Assembly: GCA_963556195.1 (NCBI GenBank)
Contig: OY744532.1
Span: 98,646,665 to 98,710,664 of the forward strand
Direction of reading: 5' to 3'
DNA length: 64,000 bases
DNA from: Sepiola atlantica
Lineage: Eukaryota; Mollusca; Cephalopoda; Sepiida; Sepiolidae
A program made the position numbers and the translations under genes. This document shows, in pieces, positions 34,341 through 49,300 of the stretch. Numbering within the stretch: position 1 is the stretch's first letter; each line of letters opens with the position of its first letter. Under the pieces are notes generated by a model, which saw only the letters and a program-made list of their open reading frames with translations, made no database searches and was not told the origin of the DNA.

Positions 34341-37300
34341 TTAACACCCACCCACAATGGGAGTATGTGACACAAGGTCGGAAAGTGGGATTTGAAAAGC
34401 CAGCGCCCGAGAAGGTGAGCGCTCATGCCATTAAAAATTGCCTGGGCAGCCCCGTCGGCATTCCCCGGTAGGGGCGCCTCAGGCAGTAAGCAATAAACTT
34501 ACTCCTCCCCAAAGAGGGGAGGCGAAGCCTGGGAGGGTGGACCTCCTAGAACTGCACAGGACAGACCCATAGACCGGCGTAAATCAAGCCCCGAAGGCCA
34601 AGACAATACCGATCTATGAAGTGCAGTATCCATCGGAACAGATACTACACTTTGATCTTAGCCAAAAGGCGTTATTTAACACCCACCCACAATGGGAGTA
34701 TGTGACACAAGGTCGGAAAGTGGGATTTGAAAAGCCAGCGCCCGAGAAGGTGAGCGCTCTGGCCATTAAAAATTGCCTGGGCAGCCCCGTCGGCATTCCC
34801 CGGTAGGGGCGCCTTAGACAGTAAGCAATAAACTTACTCCTCCCCAAAGAGGGGAGGCGAAGCCTGGGAGGGTGGACCTCCTAGAACTGCACAGGACAGA
34901 CCCATAGACCGGCGGAAATCAAGTCCCGAAGGCCAAGACAATACCGATCTATGAAGTGCAGTATCCATCGGAACAGATACTACACTTTGATCTTAGCCAA
35001 AAGGCGTTATTTAACACCCACCCACAATGGGAGTATGTGACACAAGGTCGGAAAGTGGGATTTGAAAAGCCAGCGCCCGAGAAGGTGAGCGCTCTGGCCA
35101 TTAAAAATTGCCTGGGCAGCCCCGTCGGCATTCCCCGGTAGGGGCGCCTCAGGCAGTAAGCAATAAACTTACTCCTCCCCAAAGAGGGGAGGCGAAGCCT
35201 GGGAGGGTGGACCTCCTAGAACTGCACAGGACAGACCCATAGACCGGCGTAAATCAAGCCCCGAAGGCCAAGACAATACCGATCTATGAAGTGCAGTATC
35301 CATCGGAACAGATACTACACTTTGATCTTAGCCAAAAGGCGTTATTTAACCCCTACCCACAATAGGAATATGTGACACAAGGTCGGAAAGTGGGATTTGA
35401 AAAGCCAGCGCTCGAGAAGGTGAGCGCTATGGCCATTAAAAATTGCCTGGGCAGCCCCGTCGGCATTCCCCGGTAGGGGCGCCTCAGGCAGTAAGCAATT
35501 AACTTACTCCTCCCCAAAGAGGGGAGGTAAAGCCTGGGAGGGTGGACCTCCTAGAACTGCACAGGACAGATCAGACCCATAGACCGGCGTAAATCAAGCC
35601 CCGAAGGCCAAGACAATACCAGTCTATGTGGTGCAGTATCCATCGGAACAGATACTACACTTTGATCTTAGCCAAAAGGCGTTATTTAACACCCACCCAC
35701 AATGGGAGTATGTGACACAAGGTCGGAAAGTGGGATTTGAAAAGCCAGCGCCCGAGAAGGTGAGCGCTCTGGCCATTAAAAATTGCCTGGGCAGCCCCGT
35801 CGGCATTCCCCGGTAGGGGCGCCTCAGACAGTAAGCAATAAACTTACTCCTCCCCAAAGAGGGGAGGCGAAGCCTGGGAGGGTGGACCTCCTAGAACTGC
35901 ACAGGACAGATCAGACCCATAGACCGGCGTAAATCAAGCATCGAAGGCCAAGACAATACCGATCTATGAAGTGCAGTATCCATCGGAACAGATACTACAC
36001 TTTGATCTTAGCCAAAAGGCGTTATTTAACCCCCACCCACAATAGGAATATGTGACACAAGGTCGGAAAGTGGGATTTGAAAAGCCAGCGCTCGAGAAGG
36101 TGAGCGCTATGGTCATTAAAAATTGCCTGGGCAGCCCCGTCGGCATTCCCCGGTAGGGGCGCCTCAGACAGTAAGCAATAAACTTACTCCTCCCCAAAGA
36201 GGGGAGGCAAAGCCTGGGAGGGTGGACCTCCTAGAACTGCACAGGACAGATCAGACCCATAGACCGGCGGAAATCAAGCCCCGAAGGCCAAGACAATACC
36301 GATCTATGAAGTGCAGTATCCATCGGAACAGATACTACACTTTGATCTTAGCCAAAAGGCGTTATTTAACCCCTACCCACAATAGGAATATGTGACACAA
36401 GGTCGGAAAGTGGGATTTGAAAAGCCAGCGCTCGAGAAGGTGAGCGCTATGGCCATTAAAAATTGCCTGGGCAGCCCCGTCGGCATTCCCCGGTAGGGGC
36501 GCCTCAGACAGTAAGCAATTAACTTACTCCTCCCCAAAGAGGGGAGGTAAAGCCTGGGAGGGTGGACCTCCTAGAACTGCACAGGACAGATCAGACCCAT
36601 AGACCGGCGGAAATCAAGCCCCAAAGGCCAAGACAATACCGATCTATAAAGTGCAGTATCCATCGGAACAGATACTACACTTTGATCTTAGCCAAAAGGC
36701 GTTATTTAACACCCACCCACAATGGGAGTATGTGACACAAGGTCGGAAAGTGGGATTTGAAAAGCCAGCGCCCGAGAAGGTGAGCGCTCTGGCCATTAAA
36801 AATTGCCTGGGCAGCCCCGTCGGCATTCCCCGGTAGGGGCGCCTCAGGCAGTAAGCAATAAACTTACTCCTCCCCAAAGAGGGGAGGCGAAGCCTGGGAG
36901 GGTGGACCTCCTAGAACTGCACAGGACAGACCCATAGACCGGCGTAAATCAAGCCCCGAAGGCCAAGACAATACCGATCTATGAAGTGCAGTATCCATCG
37001 GAACAGATACTACACTTTGATCTTAGCCAAAAGGCGTTATTTAACCCCTACCCACAATAGGAATATGTGACACAAGGTCGGAAAGTGGGATTTGAAAAGC
37101 CAGCGCTCGAGAAGGTGAGCGCTATGGCCATTAAAAATTGCCTGGGCAGCCCCGTCGGCATTCCCCGGTAGGGGCGCCTCAGGCAGTAAGCAATTAACTT
37201 ACTCCTCCCCAAAGAGGGGAGGTAAAGCCTGGGAGGGTGGACCTCCTAGAACTGCACAGGACAGATCAGACCCATAGACCGGCGTAAATCAAGCCCCGAA

Positions 37301-40300
37301 GGCCAAGACAATACCAGTCTATGTGGTGCAGTATCCATCGGAACAGATACTACACTTTGATCTTAGCCAAAAGGCGTTATTTAACACCCACCCACAATGG
37401 GAGTATGTGACACAAGGTCGGAAAGTGGGATTTGAAAAGCCAGCGCCCGAGAAGGTGAGCGCTCTGGCCATTAAAAATTGCCTGGGCAGCCCCGTCGGCA
37501 TTCCCCGGTAGGGGCGCCTCAGACAGTAAGCAATAAACTTACTCCTCCCCAAAGAGGGGAGGCGAAGCCTGGGAGGGTGGACCTCCTAGAACTGCACAGG
37601 ACAGATCAGACCCATAGACCGGCGTAAATCAAGCATCGAAGGCCAAGACAATACCGATCTATGAAGTGCAGTATCCATCGGAACAGATACTACACTTTGA
37701 TCTTAGCCAAAAGGCGTTATTTAACCCCCACCCACAATAGGAATATGTGACACAAGGTCGGAAAGTGGGATTTGAAAAGCCAGCGCTCGAGAAGGTGAGC
37801 GCTATGGCCATTAAAAATTGCCTGGGCAGCCCCGTCGGCATTCCCCGGTAGGGGCGCCTCAGACAGTAAGCAATAAACTTACTCCTCCCCAAAGAGGGGA
37901 GGCAAAGCCTGGGAGGGTGGACCTCCTAGAACTGCACAGGACAGATCAGACCCATAGACCGGCGGAAATCAAGCCCCGAAGGCCAAGACAATACCGATCT
38001 ATGAAGTGCAGTATCCATCGGAACAGATACTACACTTTGATTTAGCCAAAAGGCGTTATTTAACCCCTACCCACAATAGGAATATGTGACACAAGGTCGG
38101 AAAGTGGGATTTGAAAAGCCAGCGCTCGAGAAGGTGAGCGCTATGGCCATTAAAAATTGCCTGGGCAGCCCCGTCGGCATTCCCCGGTAGGGGCGCCTCA
38201 GACAGTAAGCAATTAACTTACTCCTCCCCAAAGAGGGGAGGTAAAGCCTGGGAGGGTGGACCTCCTAGAACTGCACAGGACAGATCAGACCCATAGACCG
38301 GCGGAAATCAAGCCCCAAAGGCCAAGACAATACCGATCTATAAAGTGCAGTATCCATCGGAACAGATACTACACTTTGATCTTAGCCAAAAGGCGTTATT
38401 TAACACCCACCCACAATGGGAGTATGTGACACAAGGTCGGAAAGTGGGATTTGAAAAGCCAGCGCCCGAGAAGGTGAGCGCTCTGGCCATTAAAAATTGC
38501 CTGGGCAGCCCCGTCGGCATTCCCCGGTAGGGGCGCCTCAGGCAGAAAGCAATAAACTTACTCCTCCCCAAAGAGGGGAGGTAAAGCCTGGGAGGGTGGA
38601 CCTCCTAGAACTGCACAGGACAGATCAGACCCATAGACCGGCGGAAATCAAGCCCCAAAGGCCAAGACAATACCGATCTATAAAGTGCAGTATCCATCGG
38701 AACAGATACTACACTTTGATCTTAGCCAAAAGGCGTTATTTAACACCCACCCACAATGGGAGTATGTGACACAAGGTCGGAAAGTGGGATTTGAAAAGCC
38801 AGCGCCCGAGAAGGTGAGCGCTCTGGCCATTAAAAATTGCCTGGGCAGCCCCGTCGGCATTCCCCGGTAGGGGCGCCTCAGGCAGTAAGCAATAAACTTA
38901 CTCCTCCCCAAAGAGGGGAGGCGAAGCCTGGGAGGGTGGACCTCCTAGAACTGCACAGGACAGACCCATAGACCGGCGTAAATCAAGCCCCGAAGGGCAA
39001 GACAATACCGATCTATGAAGTGCAGTATCCATCGGAACAGATACTACACTTTGATCTTAGCCAAAAGGCGTTATTTAACACCCACCCACAATGGGAGTAT
39101 GTGACACAAGGTCGGAAAGTGGGATTTTAAAAGCCAGCGCCCGAGAAGGTGAGCGCTCTGGCCATTAAAAATTGCCTGGGCAGCCCCGTCGGCATTCCCC
39201 GGTAGGGGCGCCTCAGACAGTAAGCAATAAACTTACTCCTCCCCAAAGAGGGGAGGCGAAGCCTGGGAGGGTGGACCTCCTAGAACTGCACAGGACAGAC
39301 CCATAGACCGGCGTAAATCAAGCCCCGAAGGGCAAGACAATACCGATCTATGAAGTGCAGTATCCATCGGAACAGATACTACACTTTGATCTTAGCCAAA
39401 AGGCGTTATTTAACACCCACCCACAATGGGAGTATGTGACACAAGGTCGGAAAGTGGGATTTGAAAAGCCAGCGCTCGAGAAGGTGAGCGCTATGGCCAT
39501 TAAAAATTGCCTGGGCAGCCCCGTCGGCATTCCCCGGTAGGGGCGCCTCAGACAGTAAGCAATTAACTTACTCCTCCCCAAAGAGGGGAGGCGAAGCCTG
39601 GGAGGGTGGACCTCCTAGAACTGCACAGGACAGACCCATAGACCGGCGTAAATCAAGACCCGAAGGCCAAGACAATACCGATCTATGAAGTGCAGTATCC
39701 ATCGGAACAGATACTACACTTTGATCTTAGCCAAAAGGCGTTATTTAACACCCACCCACAATGGGAGTATGTGACACAAGGTCGGAAAGTGGGATTTGAA
39801 AAGCCAGCGCCCGAGAAGGTGAGCGCTCTGGCCATTAAAAATTGCCTGGGCAGCCCCGTCGGCATTCCCCGGTAGGGGCGCCTCAGACAGTAAGCAATAA
39901 ACTTACTCCTCCCCAAAGAGGGGAGGCGAAGCCTGGGAGGGTGGACCTCCTAGAACTGCACAGGACAGATCAGACCCATAGACCGGCGTAAATCAAGCAT
40001 CGAAGGCCAAGACAATACCGATCTATGAAGTGCAGTATCCATCGGAACAGATACTACACTTTGATCTTAGCCAAAAGGCGTTATTTAACCCCCACCCACA
40101 ATAGGAATATGTGACACAAGGTCGGAAAGTGGGATTTGAAAAGCCAGCGCTCGAGAAGGTGAGCGCTATGGCCATTAAAAATTGCCTGGGCAGCCCCGTC
40201 GGCATTCCCCGGTAGGGGCGCCTCAGACAGTAAGCAATAAACTTACTCCTCCCCAAAGAGGGGAGGCAAAGCCTGGGAGGGTGGACCTCCTAGAACTGCA

Positions 40301-43300
40301 CAGGACAGATCAGACCCATAGACCGGCGGAAATCAAGCCCCGAAGGCCAAGACAATACCGATCTATGAAGTGCAGTATCCATCGGTACAGATACTACACT
40401 TTGATCTTAGCCAAAAGGCGTTATTTAACCCCTACCCACAATAGGAATATGTGACACAAGGTCGGAAAGTGGGATTTGAAAAGCCAGCGCTCGAGAAGGT
40501 GAGCGCTATGGCCATTAAAAATTGCCTGGGCAGCCCCGTCGGCATTCCCCGGTAGGGGCGCCTCAGACAGTAAGCAATAAACTTACTCCTCCCCAAAGAG
40601 GGGAGGCGAAGCCTGGGAGGGTGGACCTCCTAGAACTGCACAGGACAGACCCATAGACCGGCGTAAATCAAGCCCCGAAGGGCAAGACAATACCGATCTA
40701 TGAAGTGCAGTATCCATCGGAACAGATACTACACTTTGATCTTAGCCAAAAGGCGTTATTTAACACCCACCCACAATGGGAGTATGTGACACAAGGTCGG
40801 AAAGTGGGATTTGAAAAGCCAGCGTCCGAGAAGGTGAGCGCTCTGGCCATTAAAAATTGCCTGGGCAGCCCCGTCGGCATTCCCCGGTAGGGGCGCCTCA
40901 GACAGTAAGCAATAAACTTACTCCTCCCCAAAGAGGGGAGGCGAAGCCTGGGAGGGTGGACCTCCTAGAACTGCACAGGACAGACCCATAGACCGGCGTA
41001 AATCAAGCCCCGAAGGGCAAGACAATACCGATCTATGAAGTGCAGTATCCATCGGAACAGATACTACACTTTGATCTTAGCCAAAAGGCGTTATTTAACA
41101 CCCACCCACAATGGGAGTATGTGACACAAGGTCGGAAAGTGGGATTTGAAAAGCCAGCGCTCGAGAAGGTGAGCGCTATGGCCATTAAAAATTGCCTGGG
41201 CAGCCCCGTCGGCATTCCCCGGTAGGGGCGCCTCAGACAGTAAGCAATTAACTTACTCCTCCCCAAAGAGGGGAGGCGAAGCCTGGGAGGGTGGACCTCC
41301 TAGAACTGCACAGGACAGATCAGACCCATAGACCGGCGTAAATCAAGACCCGAAGGCCAAGACAATACCGATCTATGAAGTGCAGTATCCATCGGAACAG
41401 ATACTACACTTTGATCTTAGCCAAAAGGCGTTATTTAACACCCACCCACAATGGGAGTATGTGACACAAGGTCGGAAAGTGGGATTTGAAAAGCCAGCGC
41501 CCGAGAAGGTGAGCGCTCTGGCCATTAAAAATTGCCTGGGCAGCCCCGTCGGCATTCCCCGGTAGGGGCGCCTCAGACAGTAAGCAATAAACTTACTCCT
41601 CCCCAAAGAGGGGAGGCGAAGCCTGGGAGGGTGGACCTCCTAGAACTGCACAGGACAGACCCATAGACCGGCGTAAATCAAGACCCGAAGGCCAAGACAA
41701 TACCGATCTATGAAGTGCAGTATCCATCGGAACAGATACTACACTTTGATCTTAGCCAAAAGGCGTTATTTAACACCCACCCACAATGGGAGTATGTGAC
41801 ACAAGGTCGGAAAGTGGGATTTGAAAAGCCAGCGCCCGAGAAGGTGAGCGCTCTGGCCATTAAAAATTGCCTGGGCAGCCCCGTCGGCATTCCCCGGTAG
41901 GGGCGCCTCAGACAGTAAGCAATAAACTTACTCCTCCCCAAAGAGGGGAGGCGAAGCCTGGGAGGGTGGACCTCCTAGAACTGCACAGGACAGACCCATA
42001 GACCGGCGTAAATCAAGCCCCGAAGGGCAAGACAATACCGATCTATGAAGTGCAGTATCCATCGGAACAGATACTACACTTTGATCTTAGCCAAAAGGCG
42101 TTATTTAACACCCACCCACAATGGGAGTATGTGACACAAGGTCGGAAAGTGGGATTTGAAAAGCCAGCGCTCGAGAAGGTGAGCGCTATGGCCATTAAAA
42201 ATTGCCTGGGCAGCCCCGTCGGCATTCCCCGGTAGGGGCGCCTCAGACAGTAAGCAATTAACTTACTCCTCCCCAAAGAGGGGAGGCGAAGCCTGGGAGG
42301 GTGGACCTCCTAGAACTGCACAGGACAGACCCATAGACCGGCGTAAATCAAGACCCGAAGGCCAAGACAATACCGATCTATGAAGTGCAGTATCCATCGG
42401 AACAGATACTACACTTTGATCTTAGCCAAAAGGCGTTATTTAACACCCACCCACAATGGGAGTATGTGACACAAGGTCGGAAAGTGGGATTTGAAAAGCC
42501 AGCGCCCGAGAAGGTGAGCGCTCTGGCCATTAAAAATTGCCTGGGCAGCCCCGTCGGCATTCCCCGGTAGGGGCGCCTCAGACAGTAAGCAATAAACTTA
42601 CTCCTCCCCAAAGAGGGGAGGCGAAGCCTGGGAGGGTGGACCTCCTAGAACTGCACAGGACAGATCAGACCCATAGACCGGCGTAAATCAAGCATCGAAG
42701 GCCAAGACAATACCGATCTATGAAGTGCAGTATCCATCGGAACAGATACTACACTTTGATCTTAGCCAAAAGGCGTTATTTAACCCCCACCCACAATAGG
42801 AATATGTGACACAAGGTCGGAAAGTGGGATTTGAAAAGCCAGCGCTCGAGAAGGTGAGCGCTATGGCCATTAAAAATTGCCTGGGCAGCCCCGTCGGCAT
42901 TCCCCGGTAGGGGCGCCTCAGACAGTAAGCAATAAACTTACTCCTCCCCAAAGAGGGGAGGCAAAGCCTGGGAGGGTGGACCTCCTAGAACTGCACAGGA
43001 CAGATCAGACCCATAGACCGGCGGAAATCAAGCCCCGAAGGCCAAGACAATACCGATCTATGAAGTGCAGTATCCATCGGAACAGATACTACACTTTGAT
43101 CTTAGCCAAAAGGCGTTATTTAACCCCTACCCACAATAGGAATATGTGACACAAGGTCGGAAAGTGGGATTTGAAAAGCCAGCGCTCGAGAAGGTGAGCG
43201 CTATGGCCATTAAAAATTGCCTGGGCAGCCCCGTCGGCATTCCCCGGTAGGGGCGCCTCAGACAGTAAGCAATAAACTTACTCCTCCCCAAAGAGGGGAG

Positions 43301-46300
43301 GCGAAGCCTGGGAGGGTGGACCTCCTAGAACTGCACAGGACAGACCCATAGACCGGCGTAAATCAAGCCCCGAAGGGCAAGACAATACCGATCTATGAAG
43401 TGCAGTATCCATCGGAACAGATACTACACTTTGATCTTAGCCAAAAGGCGTTATTTAACACCCACCCACAATGGGAGTATGTGACACAAGGTCGGAAAGT
43501 GGGATTTGAAAAGCCAGCGCCCGAGAAGGTGAGCGCTCTGGCCATTAAAAATTGCCTGGGCAGCCCCGTCGGCATTCCCCGGTAGGGGCGCCTCAGACAG
43601 TAAGCAATAAACTTACTCCTCCCCAAAGAGGGGAGGCGAAGCCTGGGAGGGTGGACCTCCTAGAACTGCACAGGACAGACCCATAGACCGGCGTAAATCA
43701 AGCCCCGAAGGGCAAGACAATACCGATCTATGAAGTGCAGTATCCATCGGAACAGATACTACACTTTGATCTTAGCCAAAAGGCGTTATTTAACACCCAC
43801 CCACAATGGGAGTATGTGACACAAGGTCGGAAAGTGGGATTTGAAAAGCCAGCGCTCGAGAAGGTGAGCGCTATGGCCATTAAAAATTGCCTGGGCAGCC
43901 CCGTCGGCATTCCCCGGTAGGGGCGCCTCAGACAGTAAGCAATTAACTTACTCCTCCCCAAAGAGGGGAGGCGAAGCCTGGGAGGGTGGACCTCCTAGAA
44001 CTGCACAGGACAGACCCATAGACCGGCGTAAATCAAGACCCGAAGGCCAAGACAATACCGATCTATGAAGTGCAGTATCCATCGGAACAGATACTACACT
44101 TTGATCTTAGCCAAAAGGCGTTATTTAACACCCACCCACAATGGGAGTATGTGACACAAGGTCGGAAAGTGGGATTTGAAAAGCCAGCGCTCGAGAAGGT
44201 GAGCGCATAGCCATTAAAAATTGCCTGGGCAGCCCCGTCGGCATTCCCCGGTAGGGGCGCCTCAGACAGTAAGCAATTAACTTACTCCTCCCCAAAGAGG
44301 GGAGGCGAAGCCTGGGAGGGTGGACCTCCTAGAACTGCACAGGACAGACCCATAGACCGGCGTAAATCAAGACCCGAAGGCCAAGACAATACCGATCTAT
44401 GAAGTGCAGTATCCATCGGAACAGATACTACACTTTGATCTTAGCCAAAAGGCGTTATTTAACACCCACCCACAATGGGAGTATGTGACACAAGGTCGGA
44501 AAGTGGGATTTGAAAAGCCAGCGCCCGAGAAGGTGAGCGCTCTGGCCATTAAAAATTGCCTGGGCAGCCCCGTCGGCATTCCCCGGTAGGGGCGCCTCAG
44601 ACAGTAAGCAATAAACTTACTCCTCCCCAAAGAGGGGAGGCGAAGCCTGGGAGGGTGGACCTCCTAGAACTGCACAGGACAGATCAGACCCATAGACCGG
44701 CGTAAATCAAGCATCGAAGGCCAAGACAATACCGATCTATGAAGTGCAGTATCCATCGGAACAGATACTACACTTTGATCTTAGCCAAAAGGCGTTATTT
44801 AACCCCCACCCACAATAGGAATATGTGACACAAGGTCGGAAAGTGGGATTTGAAAAGCCAGCGCTCGAGAAGGTGAGCGCTATGGCCATTAAAAATTGCC
44901 TGGGCAGCCCCGTCGGCATTCCCCGGTAGGGGCGCCTCAGACAGTAAGCAATAAACTTACTCCTCCCCAAAGAGGGGAGGCAAAGCCTGGGAGGGTGGAC
45001 CTCCTAGAACTGCACAGGACAGATCAGACCCATAGACCGGCGGAAATCAAGCCCCGAAGGCCAAGACAATACCGATCTATGAAGTGCAGTATCCATCGGA
45101 ACAGATACTACACTTTGATCTTAGCCAAAAGGCGTTATTTAACCCCTACCCACAATAGGAATATGTGACACAAGGTCGGAAAGTGGGATTTGAAAAGCCA
45201 GCGCTCGAGAAGGTGAGCGCTATGGCCATTAAAAATTGCCTGGGCAGCCCCGTCGGCATTCCCCGGTAGGGGCGCCTCAGACAGTAAGCAATTAACTTAC
45301 TCCTCCCCAAAGAGGGGAGGTAAAGCCTGGGAGGGTGGACCTCCTAGAACTGCACAGGACAGATCAGACCCATAGACCGGCGGAAATCAAGCCCCAAAGG
45401 CCAAGACAATACCGATCTATAAAGTGCAGTATCCATCGGAACAGATACTACACTTTGATCTTAGCCAAAAGGCGTTATTTAACACCCACCCACAATGGGA
45501 GTATGTGACACAAGGTCGGAAAGTGGGATTTGAAAAGCCAGCGCCCGAGAAGGTGAGCGCTCTGGCCATTAAAAATTGCCTGGGCAGCCCCGTCGGCATT
45601 CCCCGGTAGGGGCGCCTCAGGCAGAAAGCAATAAACTTACTCCTCCCCAAAGAGGGGAGGTAAAGCCTGGGAGGGTGGACCTCCTAGAACTGCACAGGAC
45701 AGATCAGACCCATAGACCGGCGGAAATCAAGCCCCAAAGGCCAAGACAATACCGATCTATAAAGTGCAGTATCCATCGGAACAGATACTACACTTTGATC
45801 TTAGCCAAAAGGCGTTATTTAACACCCACCCACAATGGGAGTATGTGACACAAGGTCGGAAAGTGGGATTTGAAAAGCCAGCGCCCGAGAAGGTGAGCGC
45901 TCTGGCCATTAAAAATTGCCTGGGCAGCCCCGTCGGCATTCCCCGGTAGGGGCGCCTCAGGCAGTAAGCAATAAACTTACTCCTCCCCAAAGAGGGGAGG
46001 CGAAGCCTGGGAGGGTGGACCTCCTAGAACTGCACAGGACAGACCCATAGACCGGCGTAAATCAAGCCCCGAAGGGCAAGACAATACCGATCTATGAAGT
46101 GCAGTATCCATCGGAACAGATACTACACTTTGATCTTAGCCAAAAGGCGTTATTTAACACCCACCCACAATGGGAGTATGTGACACAAGGTCGGAAAGTG
46201 GGATTTGAAAAGCCAGCGCCCGAGAAGGTGAGCGCTCTGGCCATTAAAAATTGCCTGGGCAGCCCCGTCGGCATTCCCCGGTAGGGGCGCCTCAGACAGT

Positions 46301-49300
46301 AAGCAATAAACTTACTCCTCCCCAAAGAGGGGAGGCGAAGCCTGGGAGGGTGGACCTCCTAGAACTGCACAGGACAGACCCATAGACCGGCGTAAATCAA
46401 GCCCCGAAGGGCAAGACAATACCGATCTATGAAGTGCAGTATCCATCGGAACAGATACTACACTTTGATCTTAGCCAAAAGGCGTTATTTAACACCCACC
46501 CACAATGGGAGTATGTGACACAAGGTCGGAAAGTGGGATTTGAAAAGCCAGCGCTCGAGAAGGTGAGCGCTATGGCCATTAAAAATTGCCTGGGCAGCCC
46601 CGTCGGCATTCCCCGGTAGGGGCGCCTCAGACAGTAAGCAATTAACTTACTCCTCCCCAAAGAGGGGAGGCGAAGCCTGGGAGGGTGGACCTCCTAGAAC
46701 TGCACAGGACAGACCCATAGACCGGCGTAAATCAAGACCCGAAGGCCAAGACAATACCGATCTATGAAGTGCAGTATCCATCGGAACAGATACTACACTT
46801 TGATCTTAGCCAAAAGGCGTTATTTAACACCCACCCACAATGGGAGTATGTGACACAAGGTCGGAAAGTGGGATTTGAAAAGCCAGCGCCCGAGAAGGTG
46901 AGCGCTCTGGCCATTAAAAATTGCCTGGGCAGCCCCGTCGGCATTCCCCGGTAGGGGCGCCTCAGGCAGAAAGCAATAAACTTACTCCTCCCCAAAGAGG
47001 GGAGGTAAAGCCTGGGAGGGTGGACCTCCTAGAACTGCACAGGACAGATCAGACCCATAGACCGGCGGAAATCAAGCCCCAAAGGCCAAGACAATACCGA
47101 TCTATAAAGTGCAGTATCCATCGGAACAGATACTACACTTTGATCTTAGCCAAAAGGCGTTATTTAACACCCACCCACAATGGGAGTATGTGACACAAGG
47201 TCGGAAAGTGGGATTTGAAAAGCCAGCGCCCGAGAAGGTGAGCGCTCTGGCCATTAAAAATTGCCTGGGCAGCCCCGTCGGCATTCCCCGGTAGGGGCGC
47301 CTCAGGCAGTAAGCAATAAACTTACTCCTCCCCAAAGAGGGGAGGCGAAGCCTGGGAGGGTGGACCTCCTAGAACTGCACAGGACAGACCCATAGACCGG
47401 CGTAAATCAAGCCCCGAAGGGCAAGACAATACCGATCTATGAAGTGCAGTATCCATCGGAACAGATACTACACTTTGATCTTAGCCAAAAGGCGTTATTT
47501 AACACCCACCCACAATGGGAGTATGTGACACAAGGTCGGAAAGTGGGATTTGAAAAGCCAGCGCCCGAGAAGGTGAGCGCTCTGGCCATTAAAAATTGCC
47601 TGGGCAGCCCCGTCGGCATTCCCCGGTAGGGGCGCCTCAGACAGTAAGCAATAAACTTACTCCTCCCCAAAGAGGGGAGGCGAAGCCTGGGAGGGTGGAC
47701 CTCCTAGAACTGCACAGGACAGACCCATAGACCGGCGTAAATCAAGCCCCGAAGGGCAAGACAATACCGATCTATGAAGTGCAGTATCCATCGGAACAGA
47801 TACTACACTTTGATCTTAGCCAAAAGGCGTTATTTAACACCCACCCACAATGGGAGTATGTGACACAAGGTCGGAAAGTGGGATTTGAAAAGCCAGCGCT
47901 CGAGAAGGTGAGCGCTATGGCCATTAAAAATTGCCTGGGCAGCCCCGTCGGCATTCCCCGGTAGGGGCGCCTCAGACAGTAAGCAATTAACTTACTCCTC
48001 CCCAAAGAGGGGAGGCGAAGCCTGGGAGGGTGGACCTCCTAGAACTGCACAGGACAGACCCATAGACCGGCGTAAATCAAGACCCGAAGGCCAAGACAAT
48101 ACCGATCTATGAAGTGCAGTATCCATCGGAACAGATACTACACTTTGATCTTAGCCAAAAGGCGTTATTTAACACCCACCCACAATGGGAGTATGTGACA
48201 CAAGGTCGGAAAGTGGGATTTGAAAAGCCAGCGCCCGAGAAGGTGAGCGCTCTGGCCATTAAAAATTGCCTGGGCAGCCCCGTCGGCATTCCCCGGTAGG
48301 GGCGCCTCAGACAGTAAGCAATAAACTTACTCCTCCCCAAAGAGGGGAGGCGAAGCCTGGGAGGGTGGACCTCCTAGAACTGCACAGGACAGACCCATAG
48401 ACCGGCGTAAATCAAGACCCGAAGGCCAAGACAATACCGATCTATGAAGTGCAGTATCCATCGGAACAGATACTACACTTTGATCTTAGCCAAAAGGCGT
48501 TATTTAACACCCACCCACAATGGGAGTATGTGACACAAGGTCGGAAAGTGGGATTTGAAAAGCCAGCGCTCGAGAAGGTGAGCGCTATGGCCATTAAAAA
48601 TTGCCTGGGCAGCCCCGTCGGCATTCCCCGGTAGGGGCGCCTCAGACAGTAAGCAATTAACTTACTCCTCCCCAAAGAGGGGAGGTAAAGCCTGGGAGGG
48701 TGGACCTCCTAGAACTGCACAGGACAGATCAGACCCATAGACCGGCGGAAATCAAGCCCCGAAGGCCAAGACAATACCGATCTATGAAGTGCAGTATCCA
48801 TCGGAACAGATACTACACTTTGATCTTAGCCAAAAGGCGTTATTTAACACCCACCCACAATGGGAGTATGTGACACAAGGTCGGAAAGTGGGATTTGAAA
48901 AGCCAGCGCCCGAGAAGGTGAGCGCTCTGGCCATTAAAAATTGCCTGGGCAGCCCCGTCGGCATTCCCCGGTAGGGGCGCCTCAGACAGTAAGCAATAAA
49001 CTTACTCCTCCCCAAAGAGGGGAGGCGAAGCCTGGGAGGGTGGACCTCCTAGAACTGCACAGGACAGACCCATAGACCGGCGTAAATCAAGACCCGAAGG
49101 CCAAGACAATACCGATCTATGAAGTGCAGTATCCATCGGAACAGATACTACACTTTGATCTTAGCCAAAAGGCGTTATTTAACACCCACCCACAATGGGA
49201 GTATGTGACACAAGGTCGGAAAGTGGGATTTGAAAAGCCAGCGCTCGAGAAGGTGAGCGCTATGGCCATTAAAAATTGCCTGGGCAGCCCCGTCGGCATT